Of a stretch of 64,000 nucleotides of DNA, positions 1 to 8,005 are shown one piece after another (the stretch's first letter is position 1; each line of letters opens with the position of its first letter). The notes beneath the pieces are model-generated. The model searched no databases. It was given only the letters and a program-made list of their open reading frames with translations, and had not been told where the DNA came from. The position numbers and the translations under genes were made by a program. This DNA comes from Verminephrobacter eiseniae EF01-2 (lineage in GTDB: Bacteria; Pseudomonadota; Gammaproteobacteria; Burkholderiales; Burkholderiaceae_C). The stretch is from assembly GCF_000015565.1 (NCBI RefSeq), contig NC_008786.1:2480001-2544000 (forward strand). The letters are read 5' to 3'.

Positions 1-9
1 GGCGGCCAT
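1..9 (-). CDS. Start of TRAP large permease (DctM-like), partial
   Basis: Only the first codons (M-A-A) are present. The ATG overlaps the stop of the upstream small-permease gene in an ATGA arrangement. In TRAP operons the 12-TM DctM subunit normally follows DctQ, so this is probably the large permease, but the identification rests on position alone. Confidence 0.45.
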
Positions 10-572
10 CAGAGGGGTTCGGCGCAGTCGCCGCCATGCCCGGCGCGACCGCCCTGGAGCAAAACCGCAAGGCGCAGCAGCATGGCGGCGCAGGCCAGCA
101 GCAGGCCCGACGGAATCAGAAAGCGGCTGGGCCAGACCACGACCTGCCATAAGCCATCGATGTACTCGCCGCTTTCCAGCGCGGCGCATGCCATCTTGGT
201 GCTTTGCCAGGCAAGAAACGCATAAAAACCCAGGGACAGCGCGCTGCCCAGCACATCCAGCGGTGCTTGCAGGCGCTGCGGCAGGCGGTCGTAGAACAAC
301 TCGACCATGATCGGTCGGCCATGCACCTCGATGTAGGCCAGCGGTAGGAAGACGACGCCGATCATGTAATAAGCGGCCACCACCTCGGCCGTCCCGGGAA
401 TCGGCAGTTTGAAGAAGTACTTGAGCAGCACGTCCAGCGTGACATGCAGCATCATCAGGACCAGCGACAGGCCGGCGCCATGGGCCAGCCAGCCGGCCAG
501 GGTGGCGCAGGAGCGCCGCACGGCCGCCCGAAGGCGAAGGTGCTCCAGTGAACGCTTCAGATCAGAGGCCAT
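9..572 (-). CDS. TRAP transporter small permease (DctQ family)
   Basis: This 187-aa membrane protein is the small permease of a tripartite ATP-independent periplasmic transporter, which links the periplasmic receptor to the large permease. Four hydrophobic segments are visible (roughly residues 25-45, 55-75, 98-118 and 145-170), and the family-like stretch VVAAYYMIGVVFLPLAY with a following HGRPIMVE is present. I start at the ATG at 572; reading further upstream would run through a low-complexity tandem repeat that does not look coding. It overlaps the next gene by ATGA and lies downstream of an SDR gene on the same strand, suggesting one operon. Residues about 7-20 are encoded by the antisense of a copy of the 60-bp repeat found elsewhere in the window (511-552). 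Confidence 0.85.
   Translation of the reverse strand: MASDLKRSLEHLRLRAAVRRSCATLAGWLAHGAGLSLVLMMLHVTLDVLLKYFFKLPIPGTAEVVAAYYMIGVVFLPLAYIEVHGRPIMVELFYDRLPQRLQAPLDVLGSALSLGFYAFLAWQSTKMACAALESGEYIDGLWQVVVWPSRFLIPSGLLLACAAMLLRLAVLLQGGRAGHGGDCAEPL
511..552 (+). repeat. Partial copy of the 60-bp start-codon repeat
   Basis: The plus strand matches the 60-bp units at 51771 and 55518 (shared core GCCGCCCGAAGGC then GAAGGTG, then TCCAGTGA), but lacks about 20 bp between two GAAGGC direct repeats inside the unit. Here it lies antisense within the dctQ-like gene, so the same DNA is translated from the other strand as a Leu/Arg-rich stretch. Confidence 0.7.
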
Positions 573-573
573 G

Positions 574-633
574 GCGCATGAGACGGCGCATGAGGGGGCG
601 CATGGAACGACGCATGAGGGGACGCATGGAATG
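574..633. repeat. 12-bp tandem repeat, five units
   Basis: Five consecutive 12-bp units of the form RCGCATGRRRNG (gcgcatgagacg, gcgcatgagggg, gcgcatggaacg, acgcatgagggg, acgcatggaatg) fill the gap between the SDR gene and dctQ. The repeat directly precedes the dctQ start, so unit number could alter spacing or translation. Confidence 0.9.
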
Positions 634-678
634 GGCGCGGCACGGGCGCTGCCAGGCGGCGGGTGACGGGCGTTCCAC

Positions 679-1452
679 TCATTGCATCCGGTAGCCGCCG
701 TTGACATCGATGACGCTGCCGGTGATGTAGGCCGCCGCCGGCGACAGCAGGTAGCTGACCGCTGCGACCACATCCTGCACCGTGCCGATGCGCCCCAGCG
801 GGATGCTCTGCGCGGCGACGGCCAGCGCGCCACTGCCCGTGACCGTGCTGCGCAGCATCTCGGTATCGATCAAACCGGGGGCGATCACGTTCGCGGTCAT
901 GCCCAGCGGCGCAGCCTCGCGGGCGAAGGCTTTCGCGTAACCCATCACCGCCGCCTTGGCAGCAATGTAGGCCGCGCTGGAGCGGTAGCCGCCCAACTGC
1001 GCCGCGACCGAGCCGAAGAACACCGCGCGGCCATGCTCGACCGGCAGCGCGTTGCGCCGCCGCAGCCATTCACGGCTGCACAAAAAGGCGCCACGGGCGT
1101 TGACCGCAAAACTGCGCTCCCAGGTATCGAGCTGCAGATCCGCTATCAGCGGCCGCGCGCCACCGGGCAGGAGCAGCAGGCCGGCTGCGCAGATCAGCAC
1201 CCCGACCGGGCCGATGCGGGTCTCGACATCATCGAACAGTGCCGTCACGGCCGCTTCGTCGGCCACATCGACGGCGCGCGCCAGGTGCCCGTCACCCAGG
1301 CTGGCCGCCACCTTGTCGGCGTTGGCCGCATCGATGTCGGCCGGCACCACATGAAACCCGTTGCGGGCCAGATGGATACACAAGGCCGCGCCGATGCCCC
1401 TGCCTGCGCCTGTCACCAGAGCCACACGCGCCGGGCTTGCCGCGAAAGTCAT
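679..1452 (-). CDS. SDR-family NAD(P)-dependent oxidoreductase
   Basis: This 257-aa classical short-chain dehydrogenase/reductase has the nucleotide-binding motif TGAGRGIG near residue 16, the active-site serine region GSVAAQLGG, and the YxxxK pair in AAYIAAKAAV. The C-terminal ITGSVIDVNGGY is also typical. The chosen ATG at 1452 has AGGAA just upstream; an upstream extension in the same frame has no conserved sequence. It is the first gene of a minus-strand operon with TRAP permease genes and is divergent from a GntR regulator, so it likely oxidises the substrate that the TRAP system imports (probably a polyol or hydroxy acid). The substrate cannot be read from the sequence. Confidence 0.88.
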   Translation of the reverse strand: MTFAASPARVALVTGAGRGIGAALCIHLARNGFHVVPADIDAANADKVAASLGDGHLARAVDVADEAAVTALFDDVETRIGPVGVLICAAGLLLLPGGARPLIADLQLDTWERSFAVNARGAFLCSREWLRRRNALPVEHGRAVFFGSVAAQLGGYRSSAAYIAAKAAVMGYAKAFAREAAPLGMTANVIAPGLIDTEMLRSTVTGSGALAVAAQSIPLGRIGTVQDVVAAVSYLLSPAAAYITGSVIDVNGGYRMQ

Positions 1453-1498
1453 GCCGATTCCTGGAAGTTGAAACGGGTCTGGATCGACCGATGACCCG

Positions 1499-1514
1499 AT
1501 CATGTACACATGAT
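1499..1514. promoter_or_regulatory. Candidate GntR operator
   Basis: ATCATGTACACATGAT is an inverted repeat with perfect 7-bp arms around a 2-bp centre. It lies in the divergent region between the SDR/TRAP operon and the gntR-type gene, where a FadR-subfamily repressor would bind. A second, weaker palindrome-like stretch (CATGCACGTATACATG, 1559-1574) may be another half-site. Confidence 0.5.
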
Positions 1515-1627
1515 GGGCTTTATCGACTCGGTATTTACCATGAATGCGCTTTTTATCGCATGCACGTATACATGAACGACAATGCACTGAGCAGACGAAG
1601 ACCTTTTGACCAGACCCACCACGCGGC

Positions 1628-2302
1628 ATGCAGACACTGTCCCAAAACCTCACCGAAACCTTGCGCGACTGGCTGCTGCACGGGCGTTTGAAGCCCGGCG
1701 AACGCATCGAGGAGGTGCCGCTGGCGCTCACCATGGGGGTATCGCGCACACCGGTGCGCGCGGCGCTGGCCACCTTGGCCAGCGAAGGGCTGATCGATCA
1801 CCAGCCCAAGCGGGGCTATCTGGTCAAGGAGTTTGCGCTGGCCGACATCCTGGCCGCCTACGAGGTGCGCGCGGTGCTCGAAGGGCTGGCCTGTCGCAGC
1901 GCGGCGCAGCGCGGGCTGTCCGGGCAGCAGTTGCAACGGCTCAGGGACTGCCTGGCCGATGGCGACCGCATACTGTCCAAAGGGGGCCTGCAGCCCGAGG
2001 ATCACCAGCCCTACCAAAAGATCAACGTGGCGCTGCACAACACGCTGATCGAGGCCGCGCACAATCCCTGGCTGGACCGCTTTGCCGAGCAGGCGCAGCG
2101 CATTCCCTATGCGTCCGGCCGCATCGTGCTGTGGGACGAACACCCGGTGATCCTGCGCTCGCATGGCGACCACCACCGCATCGTCGATGCCATCGACGAG
2201 CGCGATGCCGCACGCGCCGAGCAACTGATGCGCGAGCATGTGTACTATGCCGGCGTGATCCTCAAGGGCAACTTCGAGCGCCTGATGGCACGGCATATGT
2301 GA
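1628..2302 (+). CDS. GntR-family transcriptional regulator, FadR subfamily (FCD domain)
   Basis: The 224-aa protein has an N-terminal winged helix (about residues 5-70, with GERIEEVPLALTMGVSRTPVR as the recognition region) and an all-helical FCD ligand-binding domain with the expected acidic and histidine residues (DHxxxxxA-like positions around residues 120-190). Such regulators usually repress a neighbouring catabolic operon and are released by an organic-acid ligand. Divergence from the SDR-TRAP operon and the palindrome between them support local control. The start has no alternative nearby with a better ribosome-binding site. Confidence 0.88.
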   Translation: MQTLSQNLTETLRDWLLHGRLKPGERIEEVPLALTMGVSRTPVRAALATLASEGLIDHQPKRGYLVKEFALADILAAYEVRAVLEGLACRSAAQRGLSGQQLQRLRDCLADGDRILSKGGLQPEDHQPYQKINVALHNTLIEAAHNPWLDRFAEQAQRIPYASGRIVLWDEHPVILRSHGDHHRIVDAIDERDAARAEQLMREHVYYAGVILKGNFERLMARHM

Positions 2303-2579
2303 CACGACGGGCGGCCCATGGCGTCGCGGCAATGGAACGCAGGCGATTTTCTACGACAACCCCGGCGTGCTGACGTCGAAGATCCGTGGCAGGCAGATGC
2401 CTCTTGCTGGGGCCAGCAAGGGTTGCAGCCGCACCAGCGGGCCGCCATCGATGCGGCAGCCCGGCTGCTCGAACATCTGCGGCAGGCAGGGCCGGGCGGG
2501 TTTCGGCTACCCCACGGCACAGGCCGGCATGGCCGGCGTTGCCGTGGGCCGGCGCCGCAGGCGATCCGGGGCTGGCGCC

Positions 2580-3695
2580 TTACCTGCGCGCCTGCACGGC
2601 GGCGGACAACTCTGCCAGCGCTTGCAGCGAATCGTCCCAGCCCAGGCAGGGATCGGTGATGCTCTTGCCGTATTCGAGCGCGCCGGGCTGGTCCTTGCCG
2701 GGCGTGAACTTCTGGGCGCCTGCGTGCAGATGGCTTTCGATCATCAGGCCGAAGATGCTGCGCGAGCCGGCGGCCAGTTGCGCCGCGACATCGCGGGCCA
2801 CGTCGAGCTGCTTTTCGTGCTGCTTGCAACTGTTGGCATGGCTGCAATCGACCATCAGCAGCGCGGGCAGTTTGGCCGCTTGCAGGTCTTGGCAGGCGGC
2901 GGCGACGCTGGCGGCGTCGTAGTTGGGCGTTTTGCCGCCGCGCAGGATGACGTGGCAATCCTTGTTGCCCTTGGTGTTGACGACGGCGACCTGGCCATTT
3001 TTGTGCACCGACAGGAAGTGATGGCCCCGGCTGGCCGACTGTATGGCGTCGGTGGCGATGCGGATGTTGCCGTCGGTGCCGTTCTTGAAGCCTATCGGCG
3101 CCGAAATGCCCGAGGCCAGCTCGCGGTGCACCTGGCTTTCGGTGGTGCGGGCACCGATGGCGCCCCAACTGATCAGGTCGCCGATGTACTGGGGCGAGAT
3201 CACGTCGAGAAACTCGCTGCCGGCGGGCATGCCCAGGCGGTTGATTTCGATCAGCAGTTGGCGCGCGATGCGCAGCCCCTCGTCGATGCGGTAGCTCTCG
3301 TCCAGGTAGGGGTCGTTGATCAGCCCTTTCCAGCCGACCGTGGTGCGCGGCTTCTCGAAGTACACGCGCATCACGATTTCCAGGGTGCCGGCGTAGCGGG
3401 TGCGGGCGGCCATCAGGCGGCGCGCGTACTCGACGGCGGCCGCCGGGTCGTGGATCGAGCAGGGGCCGATCACCATCAGCAGGCGATCGTCCTTGCCGGT
3501 CATGATCTGGTGGATGTTCTTGCGGGTCTGGGTGATCAGCGTCTCGACCGGCGTGCCACGGATCGGGAAAAAGCGGATCAGATGCTCTGGAGGGGGCAAC
3601 ACGGTGATGTCCTTGATACGTTCGTCGTCGGTTTGGCTGGTTTTCTCGACGCTGCGGTACCAGGCATCGCTGGCAGGGGTGGTGTGGGCCGTCAT
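2580..3695 (-). CDS. aroG: 3-deoxy-7-phosphoheptulonate (DAHP) synthase, class I
   Basis: This 371-aa enzyme condenses phosphoenolpyruvate and erythrose 4-phosphate, the first step of the shikimate pathway. The class I (AroF/G/H) signature is clear: GPCSIHDP near residue 70, KPRTTVGWKGL, GARTTESQ, GFKNGTDG, the metal/substrate residues around DCSHANS, and a C-terminal ITDPCLGWDD. I start at the ATG at 3695, with GAGG about 8 bases upstream. The gene is preceded by a Phe/Tyr-rich leader peptide and an intrinsic terminator, so attenuation is likely. It follows tldD on the same strand. Confidence 0.95.
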   Translation of the reverse strand: MTAHTTPASDAWYRSVEKTSQTDDERIKDITVLPPPEHLIRFFPIRGTPVETLITQTRKNIHQIMTGKDDRLLMVIGPCSIHDPAAAVEYARRLMAARTRYAGTLEIVMRVYFEKPRTTVGWKGLINDPYLDESYRIDEGLRIARQLLIEINRLGMPAGSEFLDVISPQYIGDLISWGAIGARTTESQVHRELASGISAPIGFKNGTDGNIRIATDAIQSASRGHHFLSVHKNGQVAVVNTKGNKDCHVILRGGKTPNYDAASVAAACQDLQAAKLPALLMVDCSHANSCKQHEKQLDVARDVAAQLAAGSRSIFGLMIESHLHAGAQKFTPGKDQPGALEYGKSITDPCLGWDDSLQALAELSAAVQARR

Positions 3696-3745
3696 GCTTG
3701 CATCCTCGTGGAGTGGCTGGTGGTGGGTGGAAAACGGGCGGGATG

Positions 3746-3780
3746 AAAAAAACCGCCGGGCTTTGGGAGCGTCGGCGGTT
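3746..3780 (-). terminator. Attenuator terminator upstream of aroG
   Basis: Reading the minus strand, AACCGCCG (3780-3773) and CGGCGGTT (3758-3751) form a perfect 8-bp stem followed by a run of seven T. It sits between the leader peptide and aroG, where it can only work as a conditional terminator. The sequence CGGCGG at the end of the leader reading frame (3827-3822) is complementary to the CCGCCG in the 5' arm and could form the competing antiterminator. Confidence 0.8.
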
Positions 3781-3817
3781 GCTGCGGGGAGCCTGCTATC
3801 GGCTGTGCACGCGCTCG

Positions 3818-3874
3818 TCATCCGCCGGGAAGCGAGATAAAGAACCGGAAATAAAACGCGCGGAGCACTTGCAT
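3818..3874 (-). CDS. aroG leader peptide (Phe/Tyr attenuation)
   Basis: An 18-codon reading frame encodes MQVLRAFYFRFFISLPGG. Residues 7-12 are F-Y-F-R-F-F, that is four Phe and one Tyr in six codons, as in pheA-type leader peptides. It ends 37 bp before the terminator hairpin, the usual geometry for ribosome-mediated attenuation. Stalling at Phe/Tyr codons would leave the distal CGGCGG free to pair with the terminator arm. No strong ribosome-binding site is visible; GGCGG lies just before the ATG. Function is inferred from composition and position. Confidence 0.72.
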   Translation of the reverse strand: MQVLRAFYFRFFISLPGG

Positions 3875-3903
3875 GGCCGCCAATGTAGCACAGCCGCGCG
3901 GCG

Positions 3904-5394
3904 TCATGCGGTTCCGCCCACCGTCAGGCCCTCGATGCGCAGCGTGGGCTGCCCCACGCCCACGGGCACGCTCTGGCCGGCCTTGCCGCAGGTGCCTACG
4001 CCGCTATCGAGGCGCATGTCGTTGCCGATCAGCGTGACCTTCTTGAGCGCTTCGGGGCCGCTGCCGATGATGGTGGCGCCCTTGACCGGGTACTGGATCT
4101 TGCCGTTTTCCACCCAGTAGGCTTGGCTGGCCGAGAACACGAACTTGCCCGAGGTGATGTCGACCTGCCCGCCGCCGAAGTTGCGCGCATACAAGCCCTT
4201 TTTGATGCTGGCGATGATCTCGGCAGGCTCCTTGTCGCCGCCGAGCATGTAGGTGTTGGTCATGCGCGGCATCGGAATGTGGGCATAGCTTTCGCGCCGG
4301 CCGTTGCCCGTGGGCGCGCAGCCCATCAGGCGGGCATTGAGCGAATCCTGGATGTAGGCCCTGAGGATGCCGTCCTCGATCAGCACATTGCGCTGGCTGG
4401 CATGGCCCTCGTCATCGATGTTGAGCGAGCCGCGGCGCTCGGCGATGGTGCCGTCGTCCAGCACCGTGACGCCCTTGGCCGCCACGCGCTGGCCGATCCG
4501 GCCGCTGAAGGCGCTCGCGCCCTTGCGGTTGAAGTCGCCCTCCAGGCCATGTCCGATGGCCTCGTGCAGCAAGATGCCAGGCCAGCCGGGGCCGAGCACC
4601 ACGGTCATCTCGCCCGCCGGGGCAGCGCGCGACCGCAGATTCACCAGGGCCGCATGCACCGCCTCGTCGACATAGCGGTCCATTTGCGCGTCGTCGAACC
4701 GGGCCAGGTCAAAGCGCCCGCCACCGCCGGCCGTGCCCATTTCACGGCGGCCATGGCGCTCGACGATCACCGTCACCGACAGCCGCACCAACGGCCGCAG
4801 GTCGGCCGCCAGCGTGCCATCGGCCCGGGCCACCAGCACCACGTCGTACTCGCTGGCCAGACCCGCCATCACCTGCACCACGCGCCGGTCCTTGGCGCGG
4901 GCGCGCCGTTCGATCTTTTCCAGCAGGGCCACCTTGGCGCTGCTGTCCAGCGAGGCGATCGGGTCCAGGCCCGGATAGAGGCTGCGCCCGGCAGCTATCT
5001 TTTTGCTGGCAACGCGCAATCTGCCTGCCTGCGCCTGCGACGAGATCGAGCGCACGGTGCGGGCCGCGTCGAGCAGCGAGGCGGCGCTGATGTCGTCGGA
5101 ATAGGCAAACGCCGTCCTCTCGCCGCTGACCGCGCGCACCCCCACCCCCTGGTCGATGCTGAAAGAGCCGGTCTTGACGATGCCCTCTTCCAGGCTCCAG
5201 CCCTCGCTGCGCGTGTACTGGAAATACAGGTCTGCGTCATCGACCCGGTGGCTGCGGATCTCGGCCAGCGCGCGGGCCAGATGGCCCTCGTCAAGCCCGA
5301 AAGGGGTCAGCAGCAGGGCGCGGGCGACATCGATGCGCTCGCTGGTGGCCGCACGCCGGGGCGCAGCAAGGGCAGTGGTGGGGCGCAAAGTCAT
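3904..5394 (-). CDS. tldD: Metalloprotease TldD
   Basis: The 496-aa protein is the TldD half of the TldD/TldE protease, which in enterobacteria matures peptide antibiotics and degrades CcdA. The zinc-binding motif HEAIGH is at residues 277-282, followed by GLEGDFNRKG. Length and the C-terminal GSGPEALKKVTLIGNDM region match full-length TldD. Its ATG overlaps the stop of rodA (ATGA), so the two are probably translationally coupled. No TldE/PmbA partner is in the window. Confidence 0.93.
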   Translation of the reverse strand: MTLRPTTALAAPRRAATSERIDVARALLLTPFGLDEGHLARALAEIRSHRVDDADLYFQYTRSEGWSLEEGIVKTGSFSIDQGVGVRAVSGERTAFAYSDDISAASLLDAARTVRSISSQAQAGRLRVASKKIAAGRSLYPGLDPIASLDSSAKVALLEKIERRARAKDRRVVQVMAGLASEYDVVLVARADGTLAADLRPLVRLSVTVIVERHGRREMGTAGGGGRFDLARFDDAQMDRYVDEAVHAALVNLRSRAAPAGEMTVVLGPGWPGILLHEAIGHGLEGDFNRKGASAFSGRIGQRVAAKGVTVLDDGTIAERRGSLNIDDEGHASQRNVLIEDGILRAYIQDSLNARLMGCAPTGNGRRESYAHIPMPRMTNTYMLGGDKEPAEIIASIKKGLYARNFGGGQVDITSGKFVFSASQAYWVENGKIQYPVKGATIIGSGPEALKKVTLIGNDMRLDSGVGTCGKAGQSVPVGVGQPTLRIEGLTVGGTA

Positions 5395-6614
5395 GGCGGC
5401 ATTCTAGATGCCGCCGACCGGGGCCCCCGCCCGTCGCCTTCGGGCAGCGCCGGACGCGGGGTCTGCGGCCCGGGCTTTTGCGCCCGCGCCACCGACATCA
5501 AAATGCCCAGCGCCAGCCCGAGGGTGACCATGGCCGTGCCGCCATAGCTGATGAACGGCAGCGGCACCCCGACCACCGGCAAAATGCCGCTGACCATGCC
5601 CATGTTCACGAAAGCGTAGGTAAAGAAGATCATGGCCACCGCCGCCGCCATCAGGCGCCCGAACAGGCTGGCAGCGCCGGCGGCAATGGCCAGACCGCGC
5701 CAGACCAGCAGCACGAAGCAGGCGATCAGGAACAGGTTGCCCGCCAGCCCGAACTCCTCGGAGAAAGCGGCAAAGATGAAGTCGGTGGTGCGCTCGGGGA
5801 TGAACTCCAGGTGCGTCTGCGTGCCCGCCATGAACCCCTTGCCCCAGATGCCGCCGGAGCCGATCGCGATCATGCCCTGGATGATGTGGAACCCCTTGCC
5901 CAGCGGGTCGCGGGTCGGGTCCAGCAGCGTGCAGATGCGCTGCTGCTGGTAGTCGTGCAGCAGCACCCAGCGCGCGCCATCGGCGCACAACGGGTCGGCC
6001 AGCAGCACCAGGGCCAAAATGCCCGCCCCGCCCAGCAGCACCGGCGGCAGGATCAGCTTCCACGACAGGCCGGCAAAAAAGATCACCGACAGACCCGCTG
6101 CCAGCACCAGCAGCGCGGTACCGAGATCGGGCTGCTTCATCACCAGCCCGACCGGAAGCGCCAGCAGCAGCCCCGCTGCGGCAAAATCCAGCGGATGCAG
6201 GCTGCCCTCGCGCTTTTGGAACCACCAGGCCAGCATCAGCGGCGTGGCGATCTTCAAAATCTCGCTCGGCTGTATCACGATGCCCAGATCGATCCAGCGC
6301 TGCGCCCCCTTCTTGGTGATGCCGAACAGCGCCACCGCCACCAGCAGCAGCACGCCCAGCACATACAGCGGCACGGAACAGGCCATGATCTTTTGCGGCG
6401 GCACCTGGGCCACGACGAACAAGATGGCGCCGGCGATCAGCATGTTGCGCCCATGGTCTGCAAAGCGCGTGCCGTGGTCGTGGCCCGAGGAATACATGGC
6501 CAGCAAGCCGGCGCAGGCCAGCAGAGACACCAGCAGCACCAGCGGCAGGTCCATCCCGCGCAGCAAAGGCTGCAAACGCCGGGACAGCGTGGGTTTTTCG
6601 AGAACGACGGCCAT
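5391..6614 (-). CDS. rodA: Rod-shape peptidoglycan polymerase RodA
   Basis: This 407-aa SEDS-family glycosyltransferase polymerises lipid II during cell elongation with its class B PBP partner. About ten membrane segments, the KKGAQRWIDLG stretch, QPSEILKIATPL, KQPDLGTA and the C-terminal PVVGVPLPFISYGGT are all hallmarks. Start at the ATG at 6614 (MAVVLEKP). In many Burkholderiales rodA follows mreBCD-mrdA; here the upstream neighbour is instead a divergent acyltransferase and no mrdA is present. The downstream tldD overlaps by ATGA. Confidence 0.95.
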   Translation of the reverse strand: MAVVLEKPTLSRRLQPLLRGMDLPLVLLVSLLACAGLLAMYSSGHDHGTRFADHGRNMLIAGAILFVVAQVPPQKIMACSVPLYVLGVLLLVAVALFGITKKGAQRWIDLGIVIQPSEILKIATPLMLAWWFQKREGSLHPLDFAAAGLLLALPVGLVMKQPDLGTALLVLAAGLSVIFFAGLSWKLILPPVLLGGAGILALVLLADPLCADGARWVLLHDYQQQRICTLLDPTRDPLGKGFHIIQGMIAIGSGGIWGKGFMAGTQTHLEFIPERTTDFIFAAFSEEFGLAGNLFLIACFVLLVWRGLAIAAGAASLFGRLMAAAVAMIFFTYAFVNMGMVSGILPVVGVPLPFISYGGTAMVTLGLALGILMSVARAQKPGPQTPRPALPEGDGRGPRSAASRMPP

Positions 6615-6885
6615 ATGCCCGATTATCCGGCGATTGCCACGCTGCCATGCTGTCATGCTGTCACCCGTCCGGTGGCGCCGGCGCTCCAGGCCCCGGCGGC
6701 CCCAGTTTCTGCACATCCCGCCCGCATGGGCCGCCCGCAGCGTGGGCGTCTGCATGGCCCTCATCGGCCAAGGGGCGCCGCCGGGCCGCTATGCTACGCC
6801 CAGGGCAGGGGTTTCAGGCCATTCCCGGCAATGAATTGCAAACAATAATGAATCGATGCGGCGCAGCCGATTTGGAAGGATCGCA

Positions 6886-7965
6886 ATGAATACGAAAAAC
6901 TCCTGGCTTCAGGTATTGCGGGCGGTTGCATCGATAATGGTTCTGCTGTTTCACGCCCGTCCCCATATCGAGACCAGCAGTTGGCTCAGGCAGCATGCCG
7001 GCATGTTTGATTTCTTCTTTTGCGGCGTCGATATCTTCTTTGTGCTGAGCGGTTTCGTGATTTACCACTCGGCCGCAAGGGCGGGGTCTGTGGCTGATTT
7101 TACCGCGAACCGTCTGATCAGGATTTTCGGCGGATACTGGCCGGCTTTTTTGTTGCTGTACCTGATTCCGGGTTGGCTGACCGGCAAACAGCCACTGATG
7201 CTGTCGCTGGTGCTGCAAAACCTTTTCCTGTTGTCGCCCGTCATGACGGACAACATGATGCCGACCGCATGGTCGCTGGCTTTGGAGCTATGGTTCTATG
7301 CCTGGGTGGTGCTGGGTTTGCGGTTTTTCAGGAATGCGGAAGGCTATTATATAGCGATCATGCTCGTGCTGTTGGCATGGAATGTTTTCTATGTGAAAGA
7401 AAGATACGACACCGTGGTTGCCGGCATGCAGCCACTGCGCTATCCGCTGACCGGCATGGGCGTAGAGTTTTTGTTTGGTGTGTTTGTCGCGATGGTCTTT
7501 GATGAAAAAAAGATCAGCCCCCGGTCGGCAGGATTGGGGGCATTCCTGTGCTTTGTGACCGGAGTTCTGGCATACACCGTCGGAACCATGTCGCCGTTGC
7601 ATGACAGGGTCGAAATCCTGAGGGCCGCAACTTTCGGCATTTTTGGCCTGTCGGCATTGCTGGTGTTTTTGTTGCTCAATGCCCTGGCGGTCAAGGCGCC
7701 GCGCATTCTCGTGGCCATTGGCGATGCCTCCTTCAGCCTGTATTTGATTCATCCATTCCTGCTGGATGTGTTTGGCAGTATTCGCGCAAGATACATTGGC
7801 ACCGAGGCACTGTCCCTTGAAACCGAGGCGCTGCTTGCGGCATACACGATGGCCACCATTCCCGCGATCATTGCCTTGTCGTATCTCTGGCATGTCTTCG
7901 TGGAGAAAACCATTCATGAAAAAGTATCCGGCTGGAGGCGCCGGCATGGTGCGGCTCATGCATGA
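6886..7965 (+). CDS. Acyltransferase family 3 membrane protein
   Basis: A 359-aa integral membrane acyltransferase of the OafA/YrhL type, which O-acetylates surface sugars such as O-antigen, capsule or peptidoglycan. The N-terminal LRAVASIMVLLFHARPH contains the family's catalytic-type histidine, the next helix has FFFCGVDIFFVLSGFVIY, and about ten TM helices follow. The ATG at 6886 has a strong GGAAGGA upstream. Base composition is visibly lower in GC than the flanking core genes, suggesting acquisition with the next gene. Target sugar unknown. Confidence 0.88.
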   Translation: MNTKNSWLQVLRAVASIMVLLFHARPHIETSSWLRQHAGMFDFFFCGVDIFFVLSGFVIYHSAARAGSVADFTANRLIRIFGGYWPAFLLLYLIPGWLTGKQPLMLSLVLQNLFLLSPVMTDNMMPTAWSLALELWFYAWVVLGLRFFRNAEGYYIAIMLVLLAWNVFYVKERYDTVVAGMQPLRYPLTGMGVEFLFGVFVAMVFDEKKISPRSAGLGAFLCFVTGVLAYTVGTMSPLHDRVEILRAATFGIFGLSALLVFLLLNALAVKAPRILVAIGDASFSLYLIHPFLLDVFGSIRARYIGTEALSLETEALLAAYTMATIPAIIALSYLWHVFVEKTIHEKVSGWRRRHGAAHA

Positions 7966-8005
7966 GCCCGTGGCAAATGGCGCAGATCGGGTAGACAAGG
8001 CATTC

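Noticed and set aside
2303..2579. Short frames between the gntR-type gene and aroG, including a 42-codon minus-strand stretch ending at 2351 (…CLPRIFDVSTPGLS)
   Set aside because: The stretch has some protein-like character, but no start with a ribosome-binding site, no recognisable domain and no conservation evidence.
2367..3746. Long open frame on the plus strand across aroG
   Set aside because: It is the complement of the well-supported aroG gene; high GC leaves few stops in shadow frames. The translated sequence has no domain character.
3882..3887. TACATT (minus strand) as the -10 box of the aroG leader promoter
   Set aside because: It would place the transcription start at the leader ATG itself, leaving no ribosome-binding site; a promoter further upstream in tldD is more likely, but I could not pick one.
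5478..6848. 456-codon plus-strand frame opposite rodA
   Set aside because: Gln/His/Arg-rich shadow of a conserved membrane protein; no independent evidence.
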